Shown one piece after another: positions 35,701 through 48,893 of a stretch of DNA of 64,000 nucleotides; position 1 is the stretch's first letter; each line of letters begins with the position of its first letter. Under the pieces are notes generated by a model that was not told the origin of the DNA, did not search any database, and saw nothing but the letters and a program-made list of their open reading frames with translations. The stretch is taken from the NCBI GenBank assembly GCA_020631735.1, contig CM036201.1, forward strand, positions 74,352,353 to 74,416,352, written 5' to 3'. The stretch comes from Saccharum officinarum. Its lineage: Eukaryota > Streptophyta > Magnoliopsida > Poales > Poaceae. Both the position numbers and the translations under genes were made by a program.

Positions 35701-36929
35701 CATGCCTGTTAGCTTGACAAGCACACATGTCTGCCCTTCACTACTTCAACATCCACATCGTCAGAACCCTTTGCTCTCGTTCATTATGATGTTGGTCATC
35801 CTTGATGATTTCACTCATTTCTGCTGGACTTCTCCGCTACGCCAAAAAAATCCAAAGTCTATGGTCACTTTGTTGACTTTGTTGCCCTTGTTCAGACTCA
35901 ATTTAACTCCATTTCCAAGTGCTTTTGGACCGACAATGGCACTGAGTTCATCGATAACGCCATGTCTACCTTCTTGTCTAGTCACGACATTTTGCTTCGC
36001 CATTCTTGCCCCTACACTTCCCAGTAGAATGGCAAAGCTGAGCGTATGCTTTGCACCATCAACAACACCATTGTAAGGTCCAAATAGGCTAGAGGGGGGT
36101 GAATAGCCTAATTAAAACTTCTACAAGAATTACTTAACCACATGTTAGTACGAAAGGTGGCGAAGCAAAAGCACTAGCTCTAACTATTTAAGCAAGCCAC
36201 CTACACAAGTCTATAACAAAGCTATTCACTAAACACAACAACAACTACAAGCTAGAAACAAGAAGTAATACGAGAGAAGAGCTTTGAGTGATTATACCGC
36301 CGTGAAGAGATGAGAAGTACCAATCAATCAATCACACAAGAGAAGTCCTCGGGAAGAGAATGACACAAGAATTTATCCCGAGGTTCACTTGCTTCCCGGC
36401 AAGCTACTCCCTGTTGTGGCGATTCACCCACTTGTCGATTCGCGAGCTAATCGACTATCAAGAGTCGAGCCCTCGGCGAGCGCCGCACAATCGCACACAA
36501 GATGGGGATCCTCTAAGCCACGAGCTCCACTAGAGTATCCAATTTGCGAACTCCCGCGGGGAAGGATCAAGAACCCCTTACAACACTTGGTGAATGCTCC
36601 AACAATCTCCAATTGCGAGCTCAATCACCTCCGCTGCTCCAAGCCGTCTACCGTGTCGGGAAACACGGAAGAGTAACAAGAAATCCGCAGCAACTCTAAG
36701 ATCAAGTGCCTCTAGAATGCAACTCTCAAGCAATGCACTTGAATCTCACTCAATCTCACTCAAGATGTGCAACTATGCAAAGAGATGAGTGGAGGGGTTG
36801 TTCTCTAGCTCAAAGGATGTCTCTAGGTCTCAAAATATGCAAGAGTTACCCTCAAATCCCGGCCAACGTCTATTTATAATGAAGGGGTACGCAGCTAGCC
36901 GTTAGAAACTCAAACAGCTGAAATCGCGC

Positions 36930-37345
36930 TGACCGGACGCGCTGGTCGAAATGACCGGACGCGCCGGTCACACTGACCGGACGCGCCGGTCGCGCAACGG
37001 CTAATTTCCGAAACACTGACCGGACGCGCTGGTCGCACTGACCGAACGCGCCGGGTGTGACCGGACGCGCTGATCCCGCAACTGACCGGACGCGCTGGTC
37101 AGGCCTGAGTAGCGCTCAACGAAACAATGACCGGACGCGCTGTTGAACTGACCGGACGCGACAGTGCCAGCGTCCGGTTAGAGTCCAGTAAGCTCCCTGG
37201 ATGACCGGACGCGTCCGGTCATCAGTGACCGGACGCGCTGCGTGTCTGATCATCAAACTGAAAATCACACAGACGCTGAACACTGACCGGACACGTCCGG
37301 TCATACAGAGACCGCGTCCGGTCCAGCGTCCGGTCATCTCTGTGA
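36930..37345. repeat. GACCGGACGCG tandem-like array in the left LTR of E3
   Basis: About 15 copies of the core GACCGGACGCG, often followed by YTGGTC or CCGGTC, are spaced 15-40 bp apart. The same array in the right LTR is at 45230-45612 with units gained and lost. It is part of the LTR and not a CRISPR array: spacing is irregular and both LTRs share the spacers. Confidence 0.9.
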
Positions 37346-39041
37346 CCTCCGTTCGCCTCCGTTTCTTTTCCAACTTCCGGCGCAGTAGAAAATAGGCGTT
37401 TCACTTCTCCAAAAAGCGCCGAATCCCGCCTCGCAAGCTCGGCGGGAGGGAGAGAGGAACCCAAACCCCTCTCTACTGCTTAAACTCCACCGCCTTCGCA
37501 AATGTGCTAACACCACCAAGTGTACACCACCACGTGCATGTGTGTTAGCATTTCACAATCATTTCTCAAGGCGTTATGTTAGCTCTTTACTAGATCCTAA
37601 TGCATATGCTCAAGACATTGATCCAGTGGCACTTGATTCCTGAGCTAACCGTGATTGCCCCTCTTGATAGTCGGCTATGTATCCTAAACCCGGTCAATCA
37701 CTTCTCTACTCATCTTAGACCGACAAAAGGAAAACCCTATGGTTATACCTTTGCCTTGCGCTCTTAGATCCTTCTCTTTCACTTGATCATAATGTCCTTC
37801 ATCTTATGTGCATCTCCACCATGATCATCATTTCATGTCCATGCACCATCTCTTTGTGATCTTGTGGCCATCACTCCTTGTCACATACACCTTTATCACA
37901 TGTGTTGCTTATGCCTAACTCAAAACACTTAACACATGGCATTAGCAACTTGGTGTCATTAATTACCAAAACCAAACTTAGGCTTTCAATCTTCCCCTTT
38001 TTGGTAATTGATGACAACAATCACAAAGATATGTAATGAAATCAATTTTCAATTTCGATAGTATTAGCTCCCCCTACATATGTGCTTCCATGAGTTTGGT
38101 TCAATTGTGCACATATGTATGGATATGAAATTTGAGAGAGTTACTACTATCAAATTGATGCTAAGGTATATAGAATGGACCTTTGAAGCGTGATACCAAT
38201 CGGAGTTGCCTTTATATACCATCCTTAGCATCGACGTAGCTAGACACCATTTGTAATACATCACTTGTAAAGATCATAAACACTAAAGTACCCCGTGAGA
38301 TCAACATTATAAGCCAAGGTGTCTAGATACCACTTGTAAAGCTACTCTCAACAAATCATCATTCAAGTTCTATTTCTAGCAAACACCAAACAATCATGAA
38401 TATGAATTTAAGCTTTGCAATACAATAATTTATCATGTTAATGCACATACAAATGCAACAAATAATTCATGAGCTTGCTCCCCCTTACTATATCTTTCTC
38501 CCTCTTTGTGACTTTTCTATCTTTTTGCTTTCTCTCCCCCTTTTTATATCTTTCTTGCTCTTTGCAATATCTTTGAGACTTTTCTCTCCCCCTTTGTCAA
38601 CAATCACCAAAAAGGTGCCAATTTTAGTGAGAGTCAAGTCAATCAATATGAGGGAGTCCAAATTATGGTTCAATCTAGATCACTTGCCTAGAATATGTAA
38701 TTCGGTTTGATCCAAGGACAAGCTTTTTCACACCTCATAAAGTATAAGGGTTATCTTGACCATGTTGAATTACACATCATGAGCTCATTTTCTAGATTCA
38801 ACACTAGGTTTGCAAGCCCACAAACATGTCATATGCTACCACTAGATCAATCAAACATAGAAGCAATAGTGGTACCATATATACATCAAAATCATTTGAT
38901 TTTCATGAATGAGCCTATTTGTCATGCAAATATGTCTATATGTTCTAAACATGTCCTTAGCAAAGTATGAATGATATGCCAAACAACTTTACCTTGCTAT
39001 GTTGGAGGAGAGGCATGTCATATAAGAATGTGGGGGTGCAC

Positions 39042-42000
39042 TCATTTCAAGTTGGAGAAGTCAAGTATGTTCAATTCATTCTTCAACTTGTAAAATCTCT
39101 TTTCATCAAGTGGCTTTGTAAAGATGTCGGCTAGTTGATCTTCGGTGCCAATGCTCTCAATGCTAATATCACCCTTTTGTTGATGGTCTCTTATGAAGTG
39201 GTGCCTTATGTCAATGTGCTTAGTTCTTGAATGTTGAACCGGATTTTGAGTCATCTTGATAGCACTTTCATTGTCACAAAACAATGGTACATTCTTGAAC
39301 TTGATTCCAAAATCATTCAAGGTGGCCTTCATCCAAAGCAATTGTGCACAACAACTACCGGCACTAATGTATTCGGCCTCGGCAGTAGATAGTGCAATAC
39401 TATTTTGTTTCTTTGATGACCATGAAACAAGAGACCTTCCAAGCAATTGACAAGTGCCACTTGTGCTCATTCTATCAATCTTGCAACCACCATAGTCGGA
39501 GTCCGAATATCCAATCAACTCAAAGTTAGACCCCTTTGGAAACCATAATCCAACATCATGAGTGCCCTTAAGATATCTCAATATCCTCTTGGTTGCTTTC
39601 AAGTGACTTTCTCTAGGTGAAGCTTGATATCTTGCACACTTGCACACACTAAACATCACATCCGGCCTAGAAGCGGTGACATAGAGCAAACTTCCAATCA
39701 TAGACCGGTATTGCTTTTGATCTACCATGTTTCCACTATCATCAATACCCAATTGATCATTAGTGCCCATTGGTGTGCTCATTGGCTTAGCATCTTGCAA
39801 TCCAAACTTCTTGATCATGTCCTTGATGTACTTGCCTTGACTTACAAAAGTGCCATTCTTCATTTGCTTGATTTGAAGTCCAAGGAAGTAACTAAGCTCT
39901 CCAATCATAGACATCTCAAACTCATTAGCCATCATATTTTCAAACTCTTCACAAAAGTCTTGGTTAGTTGATCCAAAGATAATGTCATCCACATAGATTT
40001 GCAACACAAATAAGTCATTTCCAAGTTTCTTGGTGAAGAGAGTGGTGTTGACCTTTCCCATCTTGAACCCTTTAGAGAGAATAAAGTCCCTCAATCTCTT
40101 ATACCATGCTCTAGGTGCTTGCTTCAAACCATACAATGCCTTCTTTAGCTTGTAAACATGGTCGGGCTTCTTGTCATCTTCAAAACCGGGAGGTTGCTCA
40201 ACATAAACTTCTTCATTGATGTAGCCATTGAGAAATGCACTCTTGACATCCATTTGATAGAGCTTGATGTTGTGTGCACAAGCATATGCTAATAAGATTC
40301 TAATAGCCTCCAATCTTGCAACCGGTGCATATGTCTCTCCAAAGTCAAGACCCTCAACTTGAGTGTATCCTTGTGCTACTAATCTTGCTTTGTTCCTCAC
40401 AACCATGCCATCTTGATCTTGCTTGTTTCTAAAGACCCACTTAGTACCAATCACATTGTAGTTCTTTGGCCTCTCAATAAGTTTCCAAACTTGATTTCTA
40501 GCAAAGTTGTTTAGTTCTTCATGCATGGCATTTACCCAATCGGAATCCTTCAAAGCATCTTCTAATTTCTTAGGTTCTTCAAGTGACACAAATGAGTAAT
40601 GCTCACAAAAGGATGCTAGCCTTGATCTAGTTTGAATACCACTTTGAATTCCACCAATGATTTGGTCCAATGGATGATCTCTTGCAATGCTAGTAGGTTG
40701 GAGTATTGGGAGTTGATTGCTTCCACTTGTTTGACCTTGAACTTGAGCTTCATCATGAGTACCACTCGAGCTAGCTTGATTTGTATCAATTTGCACACTT
40801 TGGTTGATCACATGAATATCATCATCATCAACTTGCATCGGTCTTATATCACCAATGTCCATGTTCTTCATTGCTTTTGACAATTGATCTCCTCTCACAT
40901 CATCAAGGTTTTGAGCTTCATTTTGAGATCCTTGGGTTTCATCAAACTCAACATCATGAACTTCTTCCAAGGTGCCATTTGTGAGATTCCAAACTCTATA
41001 TGCCTTGCTTGTGGTAGAATAACCAAGTAAGAATCCTTCATCACATTTCTTTTCAAACTTGCTCAATCTAGTGCCTTTCTTGAGAATATAGCATTTGCAA
41101 CCAAACACTCTAAAGTATGCAATGTTGGGCTTTCTTCCATTCAAAAGCTCATATGGTGTCTTCCCAAGCTTTCCATGGCAATAGAGACGGTTGCTACAAT
41201 AGCAAGCCGTGTTGATAGCTTCACTCCAAAATAAATGACTCACATTGTATTCACTAAGCATTGATCTAGCCATATCAATCAAGGTTCTATTTTTCCTTTC
41301 AACTACACCATTGGATTGAGGAGTGTATGTTGGTGAGAATTGATGTCCAATACCAAAATTATCACACAAATCTTCAATTTTTGTGTTCTTGAACTCACTA
41401 CCATTGTCACTTCTAATCTTCTTGATGGTAGTCTCAAACTCATTTTGCACCCTCTTGACAAAAGACTTGAATAGATCATAAACATCACTCTTGTCATAGA
41501 GAAAGAACACCCAAGTGTATCTAGTGTAGTCATCAACAATCACAAAACCATATTTGTTGCCACCAATGCCAGTGTATGTTGTTGGCCCAAACAAGTCCAT
41601 GTGCAATAGCTCAAATGCTTTTGATGTGCTCATTTCACTTTTACTAGAATATGAATTTCCAACTTGTTTGCCGGCTTGACAAGCACTACAAGGTTTATCC
41701 TTCTCAAAAGTGACATCCTTCAAGCCTCTAACTAAGTCATGCCTCAAAAGTTTGTTCAATTGTTTCATTTCAACATGACCAAGCCTTCTATGCCATAACC
41801 ATCCCATACTAGATTTACTAAGCAAGCATGATGTCAATTGTGTCTCACTATCATTGAAGTCAACCAAGTATAAGCTTCCATGTCTAAATCCTTTGAATAT
41901 CAAATTTGATCCATCAATACTTATGACTTCAACATCATCACTACCAAATATGCACTTGAAGCCAAGATCACAAAGTTGTGCCACCGATAAAAGATTGAAA

Positions 42001-42200
42001 TCTAAGCTCTCAACTAGCAACACATTAGATATGCTCATGTCATTTGAGATAGCAATTTTACCAAGCCCCTTGACCTTGCCTTTCTTGTTGTTGCCAAAAG
42101 TGATAGCATCAAAATCACCATTTTGACTTGTATTAATTGAATTGAACATACAAGAGTCCTCGGTCATATGTTGAGTGCACCCACTATCAAGCACCCAATG
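39042..42200 (-). CDS. Pol polyprotein of copia E3 (protease end, integrase, RT, RNase H)
   Basis: One uninterrupted frame of about 1050 codons. It opens in the protease active site ([13 protein letters not shown]); a TAG about 30 nt upstream of that motif separates it from gag, and there is no ATG, so expression would need readthrough or the frame is damaged. Integrase follows with the zinc motif ([21 protein letters not shown]) and the catalytic D, D, E region ([30 protein letters not shown]). Reverse transcriptase has [25 protein letters not shown] and the catalytic YVDDIIFGS. RNase H has [27 protein letters not shown] and the end [12 protein letters not shown]. All catalytic motifs are intact, which fits a recent insertion. 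Confidence 0.9.
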   Translation of the reverse strand, partial: HWVLDSGCTQHMTEDSCMFNSINTSQNGDFDAITFGNNKKGKVKGLGKIAISNDMSISNVLLVESLDFNLLSVAQLCDLGFKCIFGSDDVEVISIDGSNLIFKGFRHGSLYLVDFNDSETQLTSCLLSKSSMGWLWHRRLGHVEMKQLNKLLRHDLVRGLKDVTFEKDKPCSACQAGKQVGNSYSSKSEMSTSKAFELLHMDLFGPTTYTGIGGNKYGFVIVDDYTRYTWVFFLYDKSDVYDLFKSFVKRVQNEFETTIKKIRSDNGSEFKNTKIEDLCDNFGIGHQFSPTYTPQSNGVVERKNRTLIDMARSMLSEYNVSHLFWSEAINTACYCSNRLYCHGKLGKTPYELLNGRKPNIAYFRVFGCKCYILKKGTRLSKFEKKCDEGFLLGYSTTSKAYRVWNLTNGTLEEVHDVEFDETQGSQNEAQNLDDVRGDQLSKAMKNMDIGDIRPMQVDDDDIHVINQSVQIDTNQASSSGTHDEAQVQGQTSGSNQLPILQPTSIARDHPLDQIIGGIQSGIQTRSRLASFCEHYSFVSLEEPKKLEDALKDSDWVNAMHEELNNFARNQVWKLIERPKNYNVIGTKWVFRNKQDQDGMVVRNKARLVAQGYTQVEGLDFGETYAPVARLEAIRILLAYACAHNIKLYQMDVKSAFLNGYINEEVYVEQPPGFEDDKKPDHVYKLKKALYGLKQAPRAWYKRLRDFILSKGFKMGKVNTTLFTKKLGNDLFVLQIYVDDIIFGSTNQDFCEEFENMMANEFEMSMIGELSYFLGLQIKQMKNGTFVSQGKYIKDMIKKFGLQDAKPMSTPMGTNDQLGIDDSGNMVDQKQYRSMIGSLLYVTASRPDVMFSVCKCARYQASPRESHLKATKRILRYLKGTHDVGLWFPKGSNFELIGYSDSDYGGCKIDRMSTSGTCQLLGRSLVSWSSKKQNSIALSTAEAEYISAGSCCAQLLWMKATLNDFGIKFKNVPLFCDNESAIKMTQNPVQHSRTKHIDIRHHFIRDHQQKGDISIESIGTEDQLADIFTKPLDEKRFYKLKNELNILDFSNLK

Positions 42201-42237
42201 CCTTCCTCCGGCTTTGTAATTGACCTACAAGACAAGA

Positions 42238-44312
42238 TCAATTCCTTTTAGGTACCCAAACTTGTTTGGGTCCTCCAAGGTTAGTGACCAAGCTCTTTGG
42301 TACCCAAATAGCTTTCTTCTTTGAGCCCATCCATGGTGCACCAATGAACTTAGCATGAACACCATTTGTACCCTTGGTAAGTATATAGAAATAATCAAAC
42401 TTAATTGAGGATACTTTAGCATTGGATTTTTTATTCATGCAATGTTGCTCTATGTGACCAACTTGCTTGCAACTTTTGCAATAGCTACCATTGTTCTTCA
42501 CAAAACGAGTCTTGTGAGGAGCAAAAGCGGCCTTGCCTTTCTTGGGGTTATAGCCCAATCCCTCTTTGTAGAGAGAAGCTCTTTGGCTACCCAAGCACAT
42601 AAGCAAGCGGTCCTCACCACCATAAGCCTTAGCTAATGTGTGATTGAGCTCTTTTACCTCCTTCTTGAGATTTTCATTCTCAACTATAAGTGTGGAGTCA
42701 CAAGTGAAACCATCACTACTAGATGAGGATGATGTAGATGAACTACATGAAGTGTGAGTGGGAGCAACAACAATAGGCTTATGAACGGATTCAATTATAT
42801 CACATGATATGCCTATGTTATAAGTTTTAGCTTTCTCAACATTAGTTGACATGTTTTCACATTTTCAACTAGAGAGGAATGAGCTTATTCAAGCTTGGTG
42901 TGAGACTTTTGAAGCTTCTTATGGTCCACCTTTAGACTCTCATAAGACGCTCTAAGCTCATCAAGTTCTTGCATAAGGTTTTTCTTTTCCTTAAGCAAGC
43001 CCTTGCACTCCTTTCTAGATTCTTTAAAATATTGAGTGCAATCTTCTAGCATAGTGATTAGTTCATCTTTAGTGAATTCTTCTTCATCACTATCACTATC
43101 ACTAGCATTATCATGATCACTCTCATCATCGGATGATACCTTAGCGGCCTTAGCCATGAAGCATGATGGAGTGTCGAAGAGAGAGACCTTCTCTTGGATG
43201 GCAATGCTAGCATATCCCTTCTTCTTGCTCTTGTAGTCATCCTCATCATCACTTGAGGAATCATCACTATCCCATGTAGCAACATGAGAATCATTCTTCT
43301 TCTTATGAGAACTCTCCTTCTTTTCTTGCTTCTTCTTTTGCTTCTTCCTCTCCTTCTTGATAGCATCTTCATCATCACTATCATAAGGACACTTTGCAAT
43401 GAGATGGTCCTTGCTATGGCATCTAAAGCATCTCATGTTATGCTCATTCTTCTTGGATGAGTTCTTCCTCCTTCTTGCACGATAGCCTTTCTTCTTCATG
43501 AATTTGCCAAATTGCTTGACAAAGAGAGCCATCTTCTCATCAATGTCATCACTATCACAAGAGCTTGAGTCTTCTTCACTTGATGATTCAATCTTGGATT
43601 TTCCCTTGAATGTGGTGGCTTTGAATGCCACACTCTTCTTCTTTTCATCATCTTTCTTCTCATTCTCCTTCTTCTTCTTCTTGACCAACTCATCCTTCTC
43701 ATCATCTTCTCTATATGAATCATCGGTCATCACTTCTTGAAATAATTGTTGAGGAGTTGAATCCTTTAAGGTAGTCCTCACTAGCACGGTGATCAATGTA
43801 TCAAACCTCTTGGGCAAGCTTCTCAAGAACTTCATAGAGAATTGGTTGTCCTTGACTTCCTCACCAAGTGCCTTGAGCTCATTGACAATGACTTGCAATC
43901 TATGAAACATCTCCGGTACACTCTCATCATCTTGCATCTTGAAGCTTGAAAATTTTTCTTGCAAGATATATGCTTTAGCGGTCTTTGTGCCTTCGGTGCC
44001 CTCAAATGTTTTTTCTAGCTTGGCCCAAGCATCATGTGCAACTTCTATGTTTTTCACTTGCTCAAATGTCTTGTCATCTAATGCCTCATGAAGAGCACTA
44101 ATGGCAATGTCATTGCATTGGAGTTTCTTCTCTTCCACCGGTGTAGGTGCTTCCGGATTAGCAACCTCAAATTTTGTTTCGGTGACCTTCCACACTTCTC
44201 TATTGATTAACTTGAGGTGTGCGGTCATCTTAACCTTCCAATATACATAATTTGTACCATCAAAGTGAGGTGCCTTCTTGGTGTTGTTGATGTGCAAGCT
44301 TAATTGAGCCAT
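42238..44312 (-). pseudogene. Gag region of copia E3, broken by a stop and frameshifts
   Basis: The first ORF (44312-42885) starts MAQLSLHINNTKKAPHFDG and shows the copia gag core (YVYWKVKMTAHL, AYILQEKFSSFKMQDDESV), a long Lys/Glu/Asp-rich stretch and a CCHC zinc knuckle CFRCHSKDHLIAKC. It ends at TAA after KSHTKLE. A second ORF in another frame (42852-42238) carries a second knuckle, CKSCKQVGHIEQHC, and reaches WVPKR. The pol frame is then entered by another shift near 42245. The breaks mean no full gag-pol protein can be made as written. Confidence 0.85.
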
Positions 44313-45229
44313 TTCTTTTTCACCGTAGGTTGTTAAGCCTCAAATAAACGGTGCCTCGGCTCTGATACCACTTGTAAGGTCCAAATAGGCTAGAGGGGGG
44401 GGGTGAATAGCCTAATTAAAACTTCTACAAGAATTACTTAACCACATGTTAGTACGAAAGGTGGCGAAGCAAAAGCACTAGCTCTAACTATTTAAGCAAG
44501 CCACCTACACAAGTCTATAACAAAGCTATTCACTAAACACAACAACAACTACAAGCTAGAAACAAGAAGTAATACGAGAGAAGAGCTTTGAGTGATTATA
44601 CCGCCGTGAAGAGATGAGAAGTACCAATCAATCAATCACACAAGAGAAGTCCTCGGGAAGAGAATGACACAAGAATTTATCCCGAGGTTCACTTGCTTCC
44701 CGGCAAGCTACTCCCCGTTGTGGCGATACACCCACTTGTCGATTCGCGAGCTAATCGACTATCAAGAGTCGAGCCCTCGGCGGGCGCCGCACAATCGCAC
44801 ACAAGATGGGGATCCTCCAAGCCACGAGCTCCACTAGAGTATCCAATTTGCGAACTCCCGCGGGGAAGGATCAAGAACCCCTTACAACACTTGGTGAATG
44901 CTCCAACAATCTCCAATTGCGAGCTCAATCACCTCCGCTGCTCCAAGCCATCTACCGTGTCGGGAAACACGGAAGAGTAACAAGAAATCCGCAGCAACTC
45001 GAAGATCAAGTGCCTCTAGAATGCAACTCTCAAGCAATGTACTTGAATCTCACTCAATCTCACTCAAGATGTGCAACTATGCAAAGAGATGAGTGGAGGG
45101 GTTGTTCTCTAGCTCAAAGGATGTCTCTAGGTCTCAAAATGTGCAAGAGTTATCCTCAAACCCTGGCTAACGTCTATTTATAACGAAGGGGTACGCAGCT
45201 AGCCGTTAGAAACTCAAACAGCTAAAATC

Positions 45230-45612
45230 GCGCTGACCGGACGCGCTGGTCGAAATGACCGGACGTGCTGGTCACACTGACCGGACGTGCCGGTCACACT
45301 GACCAGACGCGCCGGTTGCGCAACGGCTAATTTCCGAAACACTGACCGGACGCGCCGGGTGTGACCGGACGCGCTGATCCCGCAACTGACCGGACGCGCT
45401 GGTCAGGCCTGAGTAGCGCTCAACGAAACAATGACCGGACGCGCTGTTGAACTGACCGGACGCGACAGTGCCAGCGTCCGGTTAGAGTCCAGTAAGCTCC
45501 CTGGATGACCGGACGCGTCCGGTCATCAAACTAAAAATCGCACAGACGCTGAACACTGACCGGACGCGTCCGGTCATACAGAGACCGCGTCCGGTCCAGC
45601 GTCCGGTCATCT
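45230..45612. repeat. GACCGGACGCG array in the right LTR of E3
   Basis: The counterpart of the left array. It has an extra unit near 45280 (GTGCCGGTCACACTGACCAG), lacks one near the left copy's 37030, and lacks the stretch around 37220-37250. These changes account for most of the 28-bp length difference between the LTRs. Confidence 0.85.
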
Positions 45613-48600
45613 CTGTGACCTCCGTTCGCCTCCGTTTCTTTTCCAACTTCCGGCGCAGTAGAAAATAGGCGTTTCACTTCTCCAAAAAGCACCAAATCCC
45701 GTCTCGCAAGCTCGGCGGGAGGGAGAGAGGAACCCAAACCCCTCTCTACTGCTTAAACTCCACTGCCTTCGCAAATGTGCTAACACCACCAAATGTACAC
45801 CACCATGTGCATGTGTGTTAGCATTTCACAATCATTTCTCAAGGCGTTATGTTAGCTCTTTACTAGATCCTAATGCATATGCTCAAGACATTGATCTAGT
45901 GGCACTTGATTCCCGCGCTAACCGTGATTGTCCCTCTTGATAGTCGGCTATGTATCCTAAACCCGGTCAATCACTTCTCTACTCATCTTAGACCGGCAAA
46001 AGGAAAACCCTATGGTTATACCTTTGCCTTGCGCTCTTAGATCCTTCTCTTTCACTTGATCATAATGTCCTTCATCTTATGTGCATCTCCACCATGATCA
46101 TCATTTCATGTCCATGCACCATCTCTTTGTGATCTTGTGGCCATCACTCCTTGCTACATACACCTTCATCACATGTGTTGCTTATGCCTAACTCAAAACA
46201 CTTAACACATGGCATTAGCAACTTGGTGTTATTAATTACCAAAACCAAACTTGGGCTTTCAACCATCCGCACCCTTCTCGTCCATGCTTCCATGCTGCCG
46301 ACCTTCTGGGCTGAGGCACTTGTGACAAACACTTATGAGCTTAATCGGCGCCCCTCTTCTTCTGTTGGCAATAAAATCCCATACTAGCTCCATCATCACT
46401 TTTTCCCTAAGTACTCTCGCCTTCACGTGTTTGTTTATCTACGTTACCCTAACCTCAATGCCACGACTCCCCCACAAACTTGTGCCTCGTTCTGCACCTT
46501 GCATTTTTCTCGGGTATCCCAAAAACCACAAGGGTTACAGGTGCCTGGACATCTTTTCACAATGACTGATCATCTCCTGAGATGTCGTGTTCGATGAGTC
46601 AGTGTTTTCGTTCGCTGCTGCACCATCTAGTATATCTTCACTTGACTTTTTGTTGCAGGATGCTTCTTCTGTTGTGCCAGTTGCTCCACCTTCGGGTGTT
46701 GAGTAGTAGCCCTCCCCTTCGGTTGCTCCCCCATCCTTGGAGGTAGAGTAGCTGTTGCTCTACAACCCGGCCATCATCATGGTTGGCCCAGTGCGGTTGG
46801 TTGCACGGCCAGTCGGCCCTATTGCCTAGCCAGCCAGCTCTGCTGCCCAGCTGGCCGGCCTTGCCCTTGTTGTAGATTCGGTGGGAGCTCCTGGGTTGGG
46901 GTCGCCTCACCGCCGCCTCCTACAGACCGCTGCTTTAGTGGCAAGGTTTACCAGCGCCATCCATCTTCGTCATCGAAGCCTGTGATGGACGGGGCTAGGC
47001 CATCTACTGCCGTGACACCGCCCAGCACGTCCAGTTGACCTCTCCATGCCACCAAGTGTTGCCTCCGCTGCCCCACGCGGTTCATGTGCCCCTGCTCTCT
47101 TGGAGGGTCACCTATGGGGCACTGCAGCCACCTGCGCCACCTCCACGGCCCATGCAGGGCACAACGCTGCCGCCTTCCCCCTACAGCAAGCACTGACTCG
47201 ATTACAAACTGGTGTTGTGCAGCTTGTTAACTACAAGGGTCTCTCTACCACATGACATCTCCACTTCCTGGCAACTACTGGAGCACATTGGCTGACCCCA
47301 ACTGGCTGCTGCTATGGCGGACGAGTATCGGGTGCACATTGACAATAGTACCTGGCGCCTTGTGCCTCGACTGCCCAGTGCCAATGTGGTCACTAGAAAA
47401 TGGCTGTTCAGGCAGTACAACTTTGATGGCTCCTTAGCTCGGCACAAGGCATGCTAGGTGGTCCGCGGTTTTTCCTAGTAGGCCATTGTTGACTACGACA
47501 AGATGTTCAGCCCGGTTGTCAAACCGGTGATGATCGGCACCATCCTCACAACGTTGCCTCACGTAGTCACGTGTCTGGCCCATCCATCAGCTGGACGTGA
47601 AGAATGCCTTCCTTCACGGCCACCTCAAGGAGACTGTCTACTGCCAACATCCATCCGGCTTCATCGACCCCGCCAAGCCTGACTACATTTGTACCTACAT
47701 AAGTCCTTGTACAGGCCCAAGTAAGCGGCCAGGGCATGGAACCAACGCTTTGCCACGTATGTCTGCAGCATGGGCTTCACTGCGTCCAAGTCCAACGCAT
47801 CTCTATTTGTCTACAAAAACAGAGATCGTGTCGCATACCTGCTCCTCTACGTCGATGACATCATTCTCATAGCATCCTCCCATGAGTTGCTATAGCTCAT
47901 CATGGCACATTTCCACTCGTAGTTCACCATGAGGGTCTCGGCGACCTTTACCACTTCCTCGACATCTCCGTGATGCGTGATAGCTCGGGATTGTTCTTGT
48001 CGCAGCATCGGTATGTCATCGACCTTCTCTAATGGGCTAGCATGTTCGAGTGCCATGCCACCACGACGCTTGTGGACTCCAAGTCTGAGCTCTTAGCTAG
48101 AGATGGTGCCCCAATCATCGACCTGTCCGAGTACCATAGCCTCACCGGGGCACTACAGTACCTTACTCTCACCCGCCCCGACCTGGCCTATACAGTCCAG
48201 CAGGTGTGACTCTTCATGCACGACCCTCGGGAGCCACACCTTGCCCTCGTCAAGCGCATTCTTCGCTATGTCAAGGGCTCTCTTTCTATAGGTCTCCACA
48301 TTGGCACCGGTCATGTCTAGTCTCTCACAGCATACTCAGATGCAGACTAGGCAAGGTGCCCCGACTCCTACCGCTCCATGTCGGGCTACTGTGTCTACCT
48401 CAGCGACAACTTGGTGTCTTGGTTGTCCAAGTGTCAGCTGTCTTTCGCTCCAGTGCTAAAGCAGAGTATTGGCCCATAGCTCATGCCGTTGCCGAGTGTT
48501 GCTGGTTGCGCCAGCTTCTCTAGGAGCTCCACCTACCGCTACCCTATACATGACAACAAACCCCTATGCATCACCGCTAGACCAAGCACATCAAGATTGA

Positions 48601-48893
48601 CATTCACTTCGTCCGTGAGAAGGTCGCCCTTGGTGAATTTCGTGTTCTCCATGTGCTATCCTCGCATCAGTTCATGGATATCATGACTAAGGGCCTACAT
48701 GTATAGTTATTTACTGATTTTCGGTCCAGTCTATGTGTCCGTGATACTCCCACTACGACTGCAGGGGGAGGATGTTAGATATATATAAGGGGTCTAATTG
48801 TAAATGTCCTGATGGTCTTGTGGCTATATATATGAAAGTCACCCCTCCCTAAAGGGCGTGAGGTGTTCTACTGTCTTTCTCTATCATTCTACA

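Larger units (their letters stand above)
36067..46266 (-). mobile_element. Copia E3: 10.2-kb Ty1/copia with 1.9-kb LTRs
   Basis: The element is 36072-46261. The LTRs are 36072-37988 (1917 bp) and 44373-46261 (1889 bp), reading TGTAAGGTCC to GGCTTTCA on the plus strand. Target duplications ACCAT lie at 36067-36071 and 46262-46266. On the minus strand the right LTR is followed by AG and the primer site TGGTATCAGAGCCGAGG (initiator tRNA-Met), and the left LTR is preceded by the polypurine tract AAAAAGGGGAAGAT. The LTRs are nearly the same apart from point changes and rearrangements in a GACCGGACGCG array. Long LTRs, a large acidic/Lys-rich gag and two zinc knuckles recall the Maximus/SIRE group; that assignment is inference. 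Confidence 0.95.
35700..48893 (+). mobile_element. Old, decayed short-LTR copia, split by copia E3
   Basis: The left piece (about 35760-36066) holds integrase in shifting frames (VILDDFTHFCWTSPLRQ, WTDNGTEF, AERML). The right piece (46267-48772) continues directly after the E3 insertion (IRTLLVHASMLPTFWAEAL) and carries RT ([17 protein letters not shown] near 47600, [11 protein letters not shown] near 47850) and RNase H (DIMTKGLH near 48690). Many in-frame stops and shifts are present. A polypurine tract CAGGGGGAGGA leads into a probable 3' LTR, 48773-48893 (121 bp, TGTTAGAT to TCTACA). No 5' LTR or gag was found, so the left side is truncated. LTR size and RT sequence place it near the E1/E2 family. 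Confidence 0.85.

Noticed and set aside
36930..37345. Regularly recurring GACCGGACGCG motif, CRISPR-like at first sight
   Set aside because: Spacing is irregular, the block lies inside an LTR and is present in both LTRs, and this is a plant nuclear genome.
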